NCBI RefSeq assembly: GCF_039649665.1
Contig: NZ_JBDJAW010000058.1
Coordinates: 1 to 36,883, forward strand
Reading direction: 5' to 3'
Origin: Microbispora sp. ZYX-F-249
GTDB taxonomy: Bacteria; Actinomycetota; Actinomycetes; Streptosporangiales; Streptosporangiaceae
DNA: 36,883 bases
Shown here: one piece after another, positions 1 to 7,693 of the stretch
Layout: every line of letters begins with the position of its first letter
Numbering within the stretch: position 1 is the stretch's first letter
Program-made: the position numbers and the translations under genes
The notes under the pieces: generated by a model
What the model was told of the DNA's origin: nothing
The model's database searches: none
What the model saw: the letters and a program-made list of their open reading frames with translations, nothing else

Positions 1-1
1 T

Positions 2-562
2 CACCATGCGCAGATGCCGGGAGCGCCCGGCGCGCGGGGACCAGAGCCGGAGGCATCACCGGAAGCAGAACCGGGAGCGTCGGACGGCGGGCTGGCGGGA
101 GATCAGGTGGGGGCGAGGCTGGGTACGGCGTTGAGGAGCGCGTGGGGGTCGGCGCCGGGGTTGCTGCTGGCGACCGGGCAGGTGCTGCCCATCTCCGCCG
201 TGCACCGGCTGGCCCGCACCTCCACCCTCGTGCGCCTGGTGATGGACGCCGAGGGACAGGTCCTGGACATGGGCCGCAAGGTCAGATTGGCGACTCCGGC
301 CCAGCGGCGGGCCATCTACGCCCGCTACGCCACCTGCTGGATCGACGGCTGCCCGCTGCCGGCCACCAGGTGCCAGATCGACCACGCCGACAACTGGAGC
401 AGCGGCGGGCTGACCGACCTCAAATTGCTCGGGCCGGCGTGCCAGTTCCACAACCGCGACCGCTACCACAACCCCGGCCACTACACCCGCCACAAGGTCG
501 GCACAGACCGCTGGGCCTTCACCTACCACCGCCAGCCGGGAGCCCGGAGGCCACGGGAATGA
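2..562 (+). CDS. HNH endonuclease domain protein (13E12/DUF222-type), 5' end outside window
   Basis: The reading frame is open to the left edge of the window, so this is the C-terminal part of a longer protein; the first in-frame ATG at 14 is probably internal. The visible part ends in an HNH nuclease fold. A Cys pair (CWIDGC) is followed by CQIDHADNW, a Gly-Gly-Leu-Thr stretch and a CQFHN motif, the usual zinc and metal-binding arrangement of the HNH domain at the end of DUF222/13E12-repeat proteins. These are abundant in actinobacterial genomes, often in many copies, and their role is unclear (nuclease or mobile-element remnant). The N-terminal DUF222 region would lie outside the window. 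The next gene is convergent. Confidence 0.8.
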   Translation, partial: HHAQMPGAPGARGPEPEASPEAEPGASDGGLAGDQVGARLGTALRSAWGSAPGLLLATGQVLPISAVHRLARTSTLVRLVMDAEGQVLDMGRKVRLATPAQRRAIYARYATCWIDGCPLPATRCQIDHADNWSSGGLTDLKLLGPACQFHNRDRYHNPGHYTRHKVGTDRWAFTYHRQPGARRPRE

Positions 563-636
563 CGACCCGAACCACCCGGGATCACGGGGGCGGTATCACT
601 CTGGGCCGCCGCAATCCGCGCTGCTCGACAGCGCTG

Positions 637-1737
637 TCAGAGGGGGATCCACTCGGTGGCGACGGTGACCTCGTCCAGGAGCGACGGGATCGGCTCGACC
701 CCGATGCCCGGGCCGGTGGGCACGGTCAGATGACCGTCTTCGAGCTCGAAGGGCGGCGTGATGTCGGTGCTGTAGTAGCGGCGGGAGCCGGAGGTGTCAC
801 CGGGCAGGGTGAACCCGGGCAGCGCGGCCAGTGCGACGTTCGCGGCGCGGCCGATGCCCGTCTCCAGCATGCCGCCGCACCAGACCGCGACGCCGTGGGC
901 GCGGCACAGGTCGTGGATGCGCCGCGCTTCGAGGTAACCGCCGACCCGGCCTGGCTTGATGTTGACGACCGAGCAGGCGTCGAGGGAGATGGCGGCCGCC
1001 GCGTGCTCGGCGGCCTCGATCGACTCGTCCAGGCAGATCGGCGTGCGGATCGACCGGGCGAGCCGGGCGTGCTGGACCATGTCGTCGTCGGCCAGCGGCT
1101 GCTCGATGAGCAGCAGGCCGAACTCGTCCAGGCGCGCCAGGTGCGGGGCGTCGGCAAGGGTGTAGGCGGCGTTCGCGTCGACCTGCAGCGGCAGTTCGGG
1201 GCCGAATCGCTCGCGCACGGCGCGTACGGGTTCCAGATCCCAGCCGGGCTGGATCTTGAGCTTGATGCGGACATAGCCCTCGTCCAGGTAGCCGGCGACG
1301 GCGTCGAGCAGTTCGGGGACGGAGTTCATGATGCCGACCGAGACCCCGGCCGGCACCCGGCTCCTGGTGGCGCCGAGGAAGGCCGCGAGAGACTGCCCGG
1401 TGGCACGCAGGTGGGCGTCCAGCACGGCCGTCTCCAGTGCCGCCTTGGCCATGCGGTGCCCCTTGATCGGATGCAGCGCCTCGTTGACGGCGTACGGTCC
1501 GGGGCGCGCGGGCAGCGCGGGGATCAGGAAGCGGCGCAGCACGTCGGCCGCACCCTCGGCGTACTCGGAGGAGTACAGCGGTGCGGACATCGCCACGCAC
1601 TCACCCCAGCCTTCGGCGTCGGGGGTGACGACGCGCAGCAGCAGCACGTCACGTCGTGTCTCGGTGCCGAACGACGTGCGGAACGGCGCCACCAGCGGCA
1701 TCGCGATCCGCCGCAGTTCGATACCAGTGATCTTCAT
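637..1737 (-). CDS. N-succinylamino acid racemase / o-succinylbenzoate synthase (enolase superfamily)
   Basis: Last gene of the four-gene operon; 366 residues from the start at 1737. The sequence closely follows the Amycolatopsis NSAR/OSBS type. Catalytic lysines are K159 and K161 (IKLKI) and K261 (NIKPGR); the metal ligands are D187 (VDAN), E212 (IEQP) and D237 (LDES). R264, the residue after K261-P-G, matches the second-shell Arg associated with racemase activity in NSAR/OSBS enzymes. Two starts are possible. ATG at 1737 follows an AGGGG about 10 bases upstream and aligns with the family N-terminus. ATG at 1767 forms a four-base overlap with the GNAT stop, like the other junctions here, but has no ribosome site. 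The enzyme may racemise N-succinyl amino acids, make o-succinylbenzoate for menaquinone, or both. Its operon partners favour racemisation. Confidence 0.88.
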   Translation of the reverse strand: MKITGIELRRIAMPLVAPFRTSFGTETRRDVLLLRVVTPDAEGWGECVAMSAPLYSSEYAEGAADVLRRFLIPALPARPGPYAVNEALHPIKGHRMAKAALETAVLDAHLRATGQSLAAFLGATRSRVPAGVSVGIMNSVPELLDAVAGYLDEGYVRIKLKIQPGWDLEPVRAVRERFGPELPLQVDANAAYTLADAPHLARLDEFGLLLIEQPLADDDMVQHARLARSIRTPICLDESIEAAEHAAAAISLDACSVVNIKPGRVGGYLEARRIHDLCRAHGVAVWCGGMLETGIGRAANVALAALPGFTLPGDTSGSRRYYSTDITPPFELEDGHLTVPTGPGIGVEPIPSLLDEVTVATEWIPL

Positions 1738-1763
1738 GCCTCTGGTTCCCCTACCCGTGGTTT

Positions 1764-2570
1764 TCATGTCAGTTGTTCGCGGAACGCGCTTCGGCGGGCG
1801 ACATAGCAGGACTTGTCGTGGAAACCCGTGACCCGCGCGCCGTCGCGCAGCAGGTCGCCGAGCACCTCGCGCAGGGCCAGCCGCCAGGCCCGGGCCGCGG
1901 CCGGATCCGCCACGCGAAGGGTCTCGATGTCTTCGGGCACGGCGACCAGCACCGTCTCGGCGTCGGTGCGGCCCCGCACGGGCCGGCCGCCGTCGTCGCC
2001 CAGCCCGGTGACCGCGCCCGGCGGGATCTCCATCGGGCACGGCTCACGCCGTACGGCGGCGAGCACGTGCGGCGAGGTCAGGCGCCAGACGGCGAGCACG
2101 CGGTCGCTCTCGTCGCCGGCGTTGATCGCGTCGGCCATGGTGCCGTAGAAGGCGGGCAGGTACTCCTCGGGCCGGGCGCCGAGCTTGGTGAGGTTGAAGT
2201 GGGCGTTGCGGCGCACCAGCGGGTCGTACGTCCAGGTGATCGTGTCCAGGCCGTGGTCGAGCGCCCACTCGCGCTGGTGCAGCTTCAACGCGAAGCCCGC
2301 GCCCTGCCCGGCGAGAGTCCCGGTGATGTGGGAGTGCAGCGCCCGCCGCGGCGGGGCCGCGACGAACCCGACCGACGCGCCGACCAGCCGATCATGGCGG
2401 TAGGCCCCCGCGACGTAGTTGCCGGCGTGGGAGAGCGCGCGCATCATCTCCGCCGTGATCGGAGCGCCCCCGGGATCCGGCCGCCAGATGCCGGCGAACA
2501 GGCGGCAGACGTCCTCGAACTCCTCGACGGCGTGCAGCTCACGCACACACAGCTCGTGGGGGCCGCTCAT
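1764..2570 (-). CDS. GNAT acyltransferase, COG3375-like (probable amino acid N-succinyltransferase)
   Basis: 268-residue protein starting at ATG 2570, which overlaps the M20 stop by four bases (ATGA), so translation is probably coupled. It is longer than an ordinary GNAT and resembles the COG3375 group. A substrate region (HSHITGTL, then AGFALKLHQREWAL, about residues 80-105) replaces a simple acetyl-CoA loop, followed by a conserved DTITWTYDPLVRRNAHFNL segment. In the Geobacillus kaustophilus D-amino acid pathway, a GNAT enzyme encoded beside NSAR and an M20 hydrolase transfers succinyl from succinyl-CoA to D-amino acids. The same three families sit together here, so that role is inferred for this enzyme. 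The acyl donor and substrate cannot be read from the sequence. Confidence 0.82.
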   Translation of the reverse strand: MSGPHELCVRELHAVEEFEDVCRLFAGIWRPDPGGAPITAEMMRALSHAGNYVAGAYRHDRLVGASVGFVAAPPRRALHSHITGTLAGQGAGFALKLHQREWALDHGLDTITWTYDPLVRRNAHFNLTKLGARPEEYLPAFYGTMADAINAGDESDRVLAVWRLTSPHVLAAVRREPCPMEIPPGAVTGLGDDGGRPVRGRTDAETVLVAVPEDIETLRVADPAAARAWRLALREVLGDLLRDGARVTGFHDKSCYVARRSAFREQLT

Positions 2571-3670
2571 CCGCGCACCGCCTCGACCAGGCCCGTCAGC
2601 AGCGCGGCACGGCCCGGCATCTCGGCCACGACCACGTGCTCGTCGTCGGCGTGCGCGCCGCCGCCGACCGCGCCGAGCCCGTCCAGGGTGGGGCAGCCGG
2701 CGCCGGCGGTGAGGTTGCCGTCCGAGGCGCCCCCGACGGCCGCGCCGGGCAGGGGCGCGAGTCCGAGGCCGGCGGCGACGCGCTGGGCGAGTGCGAACAG
2801 GCCGGCCGACGAGGCCGGTTCGAGCGGTGGGCGGTTCGGGCCGCCGAGAACCTCCAGGCGGGTTCCGGGCGTCCGGGGCGACAGCGCCCGCATCAGCGTG
2901 TCCACGCGGAGCTGGGCCGCGACGGCCGGCACGCGCACGTCCACGGCCAGGCGGGCCAGCGCGGGCACGGTGTTGATCGTGGTGCCGCCGGACAGCAGCG
3001 TCGGCGTGACGGTCGTGCCGTCCAGGCCGCCCTCGGCGGCCATCGCGGCGACGGCGAGGATCTGGTGGGCGAGCTCGACTCCCGCGTTGGCTCCCTTGCC
3101 GGGGTCGAGGCCGGCGTGGGCGGCCCGGCCGTGCACCACGATCTCGTACGTCGAGATGCCCTTGCGTGCGGTCTTCAGGGCGCCGCCGTCGGCGCTCGCC
3201 TCCAGCACGAAGGCGGCGGCGAGGCCGCGCGCCGACTCCTCGACCAGGGCGCGGGAGGACGGCGACCCGAGCTCCTCGTCCCCGGTGACCAGCACGCACA
3301 CGCCTTCGGGGGAGGGGAGCGCGGCCAGCGCGTGGAACATCTGCACCAGCCCGGCCTTCATGTCGAACACGCCGGGCCCCCGCGCGATCCCGCCGGCGAC
3401 CGACCAGGGCCGCGAGCGCAGGGAGCCGATCGGCCAGACCGTGTCGTGGTGGCCGAGCAGCAGCACACGCGGCTCGCCGAAGCGCCACCGCAGGTGCGTC
3501 ACGCCGTCGATCACGATCGTCTCCGGAGGCGCGCCGAGCAGGCGGCGCCCCTGCTCCGCGACCACGGCGGCGCTGCGGGCCACCGCCTCGTGATCGGCGG
3601 AGAACGACTCGCAGCAGACGAGTTCCTCCAGGTCCGCGAGCATGGCGGAGAGGTTCACCGCCGTCTTCAC
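2567..3670 (-). CDS. M20 family metallopeptidase (probable N-succinyl-L-amino acid hydrolase)
   Basis: 367-residue M20 hydrolase starting at GTG 3670, in a GTGA overlap with the dipeptidase stop. The di-zinc site is complete: H74 and D76 in GHHDTV, bridging D103 in FDMKAG, base and ligand E132/E133 in GDEELGS, E158 in LEAS, and a late His in GAHADDEHV. A dimerisation domain sits between, beginning near the HGRAAHAGLDPGKGANA stretch. M20 enzymes remove N-acyl groups from amino acids or cleave dipeptides. Beside an NSAR and a GNAT, the most economical role is release of free L-amino acid from N-succinyl-L-amino acid. Carboxypeptidase G2-like or acetylornithine deacetylase-like activity remains possible. 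Confidence 0.88.
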   Translation of the reverse strand: MKTAVNLSAMLADLEELVCCESFSADHEAVARSAAVVAEQGRRLLGAPPETIVIDGVTHLRWRFGEPRVLLLGHHDTVWPIGSLRSRPWSVAGGIARGPGVFDMKAGLVQMFHALAALPSPEGVCVLVTGDEELGSPSSRALVEESARGLAAAFVLEASADGGALKTARKGISTYEIVVHGRAAHAGLDPGKGANAGVELAHQILAVAAMAAEGGLDGTTVTPTLLSGGTTINTVPALARLAVDVRVPAVAAQLRVDTLMRALSPRTPGTRLEVLGGPNRPPLEPASSAGLFALAQRVAAGLGLAPLPGAAVGGASDGNLTAGAGCPTLDGLGAVGGGAHADDEHVVVAEMPGRAALLTGLVEAVRG

Positions 3671-4704
3671 AGTGGCCTGCCCAGCTGAGCGCGGAACAGC
3701 CGCCGCACGTTGCCGCCGAGGATCTTCAGGATGTCGTCTTCCGCCAGCCCCCGCCGCAGCAGCGCCTCGGTGACCAGGGGCAGCCCGCGCGGCCCGTCCA
3801 GCCCGGGCAGGGCGGCTCCGGGGTCGATTCCCTCGAAGCCGAAGTCCTCGCAACACGGGGGAGTGACGTCGTGCAGCACCTCGCGGACGAAGTCGGGCCC
3901 CAGCCCCACGTGGTCGATCCCGGCGACCTCCGCGACGTGCACGATGTGCTCCACCAGCCGGTCCACGGTGTGGTCGGCCGGATCCTCGGCGAGGAAGACG
4001 GGGAAGAAGTTGACGCAGACGACCCCGCCGGTGGCGGCGACGCCGCGGATCTGGTCGTCGGTGAGGTTGCGGTGGTGGTCGCGCAGGGCCCGGGCGGAGG
4101 AGTGGGTCGCCATCACCGGGCGGGTGGCCAGCTCCAGGACGTGCTCGACCCCGCGTGCGCCCAGATGGGAGACGTCGAAGATCATGCCGAGCCGCTCCAT
4201 CTCCCGTACGGCCGTCACCCCGGCGTGGGTGAGCCCGCCGCCGGTGGCGTCCTCACCGCTGCCGTCCGCCAGCGGCGTGCGCCCCCAGTGCGCGATCGAG
4301 GCGACCCGTACGCCGAGCCGGTGCAGGGTGGGCAGCAGTTCGACGGAGGAGTCCAGGCCGGGCATGCTCTCCATCGCCAGGACCAAGGCGATCACGCCGT
4401 CGTCGAGCGCCCGGTCGACCTGCGCGCCGTCCAGGCAGAGCCGTACGGCGTCCGCGTTGCCCTCGGCCAGCGTGTGCGCGCACTCGATCATCCGCAGGGT
4501 CTGGCGCAGCGCGCCCTCCGGCCGGTAGCGGTCGTCCACGAAGACCGGCAGCACCTGCAGGTCCACGCCGCCGTCCCGCAACTGGGGCAGCCACCGTTCG
4601 CGGAAGAAGCCCGCCCACCGGGCCGGCGGGCGTTCGGCGACGGCCATCAGCAGGTCGTTGTGCGTGTCCGCGACGACGGCGGTGTGATGAAGGTGGGCTG
4701 GCAC
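3667..4704 (-). CDS. M19 membrane (renal) dipeptidase family protein
   Basis: 345 residues, cytoplasmic (no signal peptide). It has the zinc ligands of family M19: H15 and D17 (DTHND), E112 (AMESM), H180 (DVSHL) and H201 (THSSAR), followed by the DHHRNLTDDQ and GLGPDF motifs. Bacterial M19 enzymes hydrolyse dipeptides, including those with a D-residue at the C-terminal position. As first gene of the operon it would feed free amino acids, among them D-isomers, to the acyltransferase, racemase and deacylase behind it. GTG 4704 is preceded by a TACCGT -10 box exactly seven bases upstream, which supports this start and a leaderless mRNA. All three downstream junctions can be read as four-base overlaps. 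Confidence 0.9.
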   Translation of the reverse strand: MPAHLHHTAVVADTHNDLLMAVAERPPARWAGFFRERWLPQLRDGGVDLQVLPVFVDDRYRPEGALRQTLRMIECAHTLAEGNADAVRLCLDGAQVDRALDDGVIALVLAMESMPGLDSSVELLPTLHRLGVRVASIAHWGRTPLADGSGEDATGGGLTHAGVTAVREMERLGMIFDVSHLGARGVEHVLELATRPVMATHSSARALRDHHRNLTDDQIRGVAATGGVVCVNFFPVFLAEDPADHTVDRLVEHIVHVAEVAGIDHVGLGPDFVREVLHDVTPPCCEDFGFEGIDPGAALPGLDGPRGLPLVTEALLRRGLAEDDILKILGGNVRRLFRAQLGRPL

Positions 4705-4739
4705 CCCGCTGACGGTACGGCAGGGAAGGAGCGCGGCAA
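4705..4739 (-). promoter_or_regulatory. Promoter of the dipeptidase/racemase operon
   Basis: On the minus strand: -35 TTGCCG (4739-4734), 16-base spacer, -10 TACCGT (4717-4712), then seven bases to the GTG at 4704. The spacing predicts transcription starting at the start codon. The rest of the intergenic stretch to 4836 carries the divergent promoter for the YigZ gene. Confidence 0.55.
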
Positions 4740-4836
4740 TTCGTCCGATCCGACTAAAGAGGGTGACAAGCTTCGTGCATCAGGCCAAAGGCCTTACCTT
4801 ACTTCGTAAAGGCGGGCGGCTGAATAAGCTGATCCC

Positions 4837-5457
4837 GTGGCAGCGCCGTACCGGACGATCAGGGACATCGTCGAGCACGAGATCGAGATCCGCCGTTCGC
4901 GCTTCATCTGCGCGCTCGCCCCGGCGGCCACGGAGGAGGCCGCGCGGGAGTTCGTGGCCGAGCGCAGGCGGCTCTACGCCGACGCGACCCACAACTGCTC
5001 GGCGTACGTCATCGGTCAGGGCGTCCGCAGGGCGGACGACGACGGGGAGCCGGGCGGCACGGCCGGCACGCCGATGCTGGAGATGCTCACCCGGCGCGGT
5101 TTCGCGGACGTGGCGGCCGTCGTCACCCGCTACTTCGGCGGGGTGCTCTTGGGTGCGGGCGGCCTGGCCCGCGCGTACGGCGGAGCGGTGGGGGAGACGC
5201 TCGACCGGGCGGGGGTGGTCGAGATGGTTCCCGCGACGGTCGTGACCGTGTCGGTCGGCCACGCCCAGGCCGGGAGGCTGGAAAGCGACCTGCGCGCCTC
5301 GCCGTACGTGCTGCGGGGTGTCGACTACGGCGCCCGGGTCGCCTTCGAGGTGGCGGTGGCCGAGGACCGGCTGCCCGTCTTCGAGGAGTGGATCGCGGCG
5401 GTCACCGCCGGGCGGGCCGAGACCGCGCTCGGCGGCACGGTCCACCTCGCCCGCTGA
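4837..5457 (+). CDS. YigZ/IMPACT family protein (UPF0029)
   Basis: 206 residues. The N-terminal UPF0029 domain carries the family signature: EIRRSRFIC near residue 20, then DATHNCSAYVIG, the D-DGEPGGTAGTPML segment and VVTRYFGGVLLGAGGLARAYG. The C-terminal DUF1949 domain covers about residues 135-200. The family is conserved from bacteria to man; eukaryotic IMPACT regulates the Gcn2 kinase, while the bacterial role is undefined beyond a possible link with translation or nucleic acid binding. The GTG start lacks a ribosome site but has a TAAGCT -10 box at 4825-4830, six bases upstream, so a leaderless transcript is likely. It is convergent with isochorismate synthase, with 18 bases between the stop codons. 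Confidence 0.92.
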   Translation: MAAPYRTIRDIVEHEIEIRRSRFICALAPAATEEAAREFVAERRRLYADATHNCSAYVIGQGVRRADDDGEPGGTAGTPMLEMLTRRGFADVAAVVTRYFGGVLLGAGGLARAYGGAVGETLDRAGVVEMVPATVVTVSVGHAQAGRLESDLRASPYVLRGVDYGARVAFEVAVAEDRLPVFEEWIAAVTAGRAETALGGTVHLAR

Positions 5458-5475
5458 GCGGGCGACGCGGGGCCG

Positions 5476-6699
5476 TCACCCCTCCAGGGCGTACTGCATC
5501 ACGCGGAGCTTGGCCTGCGCCTCGGCGAGCTCGGCGGCGGGGTCCGACCCGGCCATGATGCCGCAACCGGCGAACAGCCGGGCACGCCTGCCGGAGACGT
5601 ACGCGCAGCGCAGCGCGATGCCCCACTCGCCGTCGCCGCGCGAGTCGATCCAGCCGACCGGCCCGGAGTAGCCCGCCCGGTCCATGCCCTCCAGTTCGCG
5701 GATGACCCGGAGCGCGGCGCCGGTGGGCGTCCCGCCGACCGCGGCCGTGGGGTGCATGGCGGCCACCACGTCGAGCACCGACGCGCCGTCGGACAGCCGT
5801 CCGGTGACCCGGCTGGCCAGGTGCTGGACGTTCGGCAGCACCAGCAGCTCGGGGCGGTCGGGCACGTCGAGCGCCGAGCAGAGGGGCGCGAGAGCCTCAC
5901 GGACCGAGGCGACCGCGCAGGCGTGCTCGTGGCGGTCCTTCTGCGAGGCGTAGAGGGCGGCGCCGCGGGCGGCGTCGTCGGCGGGGTGGGCGCCGCGCGG
6001 CGTCGTGCCCGCGAGGACCAGCGACTCGACCGCCTGGCCGGTGTGCCTCACCAGCAGTTCCGGCGTCGCGCCGACGAGCCCGTCCACCGAGAACGTGTAG
6101 CACTCGGGGTAACGCTCGGCCAGCCGTTCCAGCAGCACGCGGGGGTCGATGTCCCGCTCCGCGACGGCTGTCAGATCGCGGGCGAGCACCACCTTGTCCA
6201 GCATGCCGTCCCTGATCCGCCGTACGGCTCGGGCGACCCGGTGCTCCCATTGCGGCGCCGACAGCGAGCCGTCGCCGTACCGGATACGGCCGGGCGCGGA
6301 AGGCGGGGTGACCAGGTCGAAGGCGTCGTCGCCGATCGTGGTGAGCCAGGCGCGGCCGTTCCGGCGGGCGAGCACCACGCGGGGGACGACCAGCACGGTC
6401 CCGTCGGCGTCGGCGTCGAAGGTGAAGGAGCCGAAGGCGACCGGTCCCGAGCCCGGCACGCCGACCTCGTCCTCGATGCGCGCTCCGGCGAACAGCGAGG
6501 AGAGCCAGCCGCGGGCCCAGTCGAACCGCCCGGGGCCCGGCGGCACCGCGGCCCGCGCCGCCTCTCCCCAGCCGACGAGTCCCTCGCCGTGCCTGATCCA
6601 GGCGTACGGCGCGGCGTCGGGCAGACGCGCCAGCAGATCGTCAGGGTCGCTCACCGCGACCGTGCGAACCACGAGGGGCCGGATAAGAGCGACACTCAC
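5476..6699 (-). CDS. Isochorismate synthase (MenF/EntC/DhbC family)
   Basis: 407-residue chorismate-binding enzyme that converts chorismate to isochorismate, the entry to menaquinone or to 2,3-dihydroxybenzoate/salicylate siderophores. Visible signatures are KVVLARDL (catalytic Lys region), GATPELLV, LAGTTPRG, the Mg-binding segment around AMHPTAAVGGTPT, and YSGPVGW followed by GDGEWGIALRCA near the C-terminus. No siderophore or other clear menaquinone genes adjoin it, except the NSAR/OSBS homologue about 4 kb away, so the pathway is uncertain. GTG 6699 is supported by a TAGAGT -10 box exactly seven bases upstream. The longer in-frame extension reads into the promoter and is not coding. Confidence 0.9.
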   Translation of the reverse strand: MSVALIRPLVVRTVAVSDPDDLLARLPDAAPYAWIRHGEGLVGWGEAARAAVPPGPGRFDWARGWLSSLFAGARIEDEVGVPGSGPVAFGSFTFDADADGTVLVVPRVVLARRNGRAWLTTIGDDAFDLVTPPSAPGRIRYGDGSLSAPQWEHRVARAVRRIRDGMLDKVVLARDLTAVAERDIDPRVLLERLAERYPECYTFSVDGLVGATPELLVRHTGQAVESLVLAGTTPRGAHPADDAARGAALYASQKDRHEHACAVASVREALAPLCSALDVPDRPELLVLPNVQHLASRVTGRLSDGASVLDVVAAMHPTAAVGGTPTGAALRVIRELEGMDRAGYSGPVGWIDSRGDGEWGIALRCAYVSGRRARLFAGCGIMAGSDPAAELAEAQAKLRVMQYALEG

Positions 6700-6737
6700 C
6701 CGACTCACTCTACGCAGGATCTGAACATGTTCGACAA
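6700..6737 (-). promoter_or_regulatory. Isochorismate synthase promoter with GAACATGTTC operator
   Basis: Minus-strand -10 TAGAGT at 6712-6707 is seven bases before the GTG. A TTGTCG -35 candidate lies at 6737-6732, with a 19-base spacer. The perfect 10-base palindrome GAACATGTTC at 6723-6732 fills the spacer, a typical repressor position. The rest of the 171-base divergent gap holds a further inverted repeat, GGAAGGC/GCCTTCC (6796-6811). Confidence 0.45.
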
Positions 6738-6870
6738 GAGGCCCCCCGTGCGATCGCGCTGCCCCTGTGTCAAGCCGCAATAGGAATCCGGTCATGGAAG
6801 GCTCGCCTTCCCTGGTGGCGATAGAGCGTACCTCCACGCGATCCCTACCTTTGATCTCCCGGAGGTGCCC

Positions 6871-7689
6871 ATGATCAAGAAGATCACGCCGGTCCTGGTC
6901 GCGAGCGTCCTGCTCGTGCCGACCGGCGCCCACGCCCGTACGACGCCCGCCGTGATGGCGGCGCTGGGAGACTCGATCAGCGCGGGGTTCAACGCCTGCG
7001 GCTGGTACGTCGCCTGCACGTCCCGCTCGTGGTCGGCGGGGGACTTCCCGTCGGTGAACAGCCACTATCTGCGCCTGCTCGCCATGGGGAGCGGGATCAA
7101 GGGGCACAACCTGAACTTCGCCGTCCCGGGATCGACCAGCGCCGACCTGCGGGGGCAGGCGCGGCAGGCCGCCGAGGCCGGCGCGGGCTACGTCACCGTC
7201 CTCATCGGCGCGCAGGACGCCTGCGTGGGCTCCGAGAAGGAGATGACGCCCGTGGGAACGTTCCGGCGCAACATCGACGAGGCCTTCGACGTGCTGCGGC
7301 CCACCGGCGCGCGGATCTTCGTCGCGAGCGTTCCGGACGTCAAGCGCCTGTGGCGGGTGGGCAAGGACAACGGGTGGGCGCGCGTCTTCTGGGGGATCGG
7401 CCGCATCTGCCAGTCGATGCTGGCCAACCCGACGTCCACCGCCAAGAAGGACGAGGCCAGGCGCGACCGGGTGCGCGGGCGGGTGATGGACTACAACGAG
7501 CAGCTCAGGCAGGCGTGCGCGAGGTACGGCCCGGCCTGCCGCTACGACGGGGGAGCGGTCTTCTCCTATCCCTTCACCCTCAAGCAGGTGAGCGCGTGGG
7601 ACTACTTCCACCCCAACGCCGACGGGCAGAAGGCCCTCGCCAAGATCACCTTTGATCCCCGGTTCTTCGCCGACGCCGTCGAACCCTGA
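6871..7689 (+). CDS. Secreted SGNH/GDSL hydrolase
   Basis: 272 residues, beginning with a short signal peptide (two lysines, hydrophobic core, cleavage expected after the Ala of TGAHA near residue 22). Block I is ALGDSISAG with nucleophile S35; block II is NFAVPGSTS; block V DYFHPNADG supplies D244 and H247. Block III, normally GxND, reads IGAQDAC, so the oxyanion-hole Asn is replaced by Gln115. Cysteine pairs (C43/C49, C118/C180, C215/C223 are possible) fit an exported protein. ATG 6871 has GGAGG five bases upstream; the GTG at 6865 lies inside that ribosome site. Likely an extracellular esterase or lipase; substrate unknown. It ends four bases from the convergent GntR gene. Confidence 0.88.
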   Translation: MIKKITPVLVASVLLVPTGAHARTTPAVMAALGDSISAGFNACGWYVACTSRSWSAGDFPSVNSHYLRLLAMGSGIKGHNLNFAVPGSTSADLRGQARQAAEAGAGYVTVLIGAQDACVGSEKEMTPVGTFRRNIDEAFDVLRPTGARIFVASVPDVKRLWRVGKDNGWARVFWGIGRICQSMLANPTSTAKKDEARRDRVRGRVMDYNEQLRQACARYGPACRYDGGAVFSYPFTLKQVSAWDYFHPNADGQKALAKITFDPRFFADAVEP

Positions 7690-7693
7690 TCCG

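Noticed and set aside
627..638. GACAGCGCTGTC perfect palindrome as terminator
   Set aside because: It has no loop and overlaps the racemase stop codon; too short for a terminator, and a chance occurrence is plausible.
142..1806. Long plus-strand open frame through the racemase gene
   Set aside because: Antisense shadow of a GC-rich gene; composition is Arg/Gly/Pro-rich and no family is recognisable. The same applies to the other long antisense frames.
4775..4812. Possible IdeR/DmdR iron box (TAAGGTAAGGC half-site, minus strand)
   Set aside because: Only one half resembles the consensus (9 of 11); the second half does not match at all, and neither adjacent gene is an iron gene.
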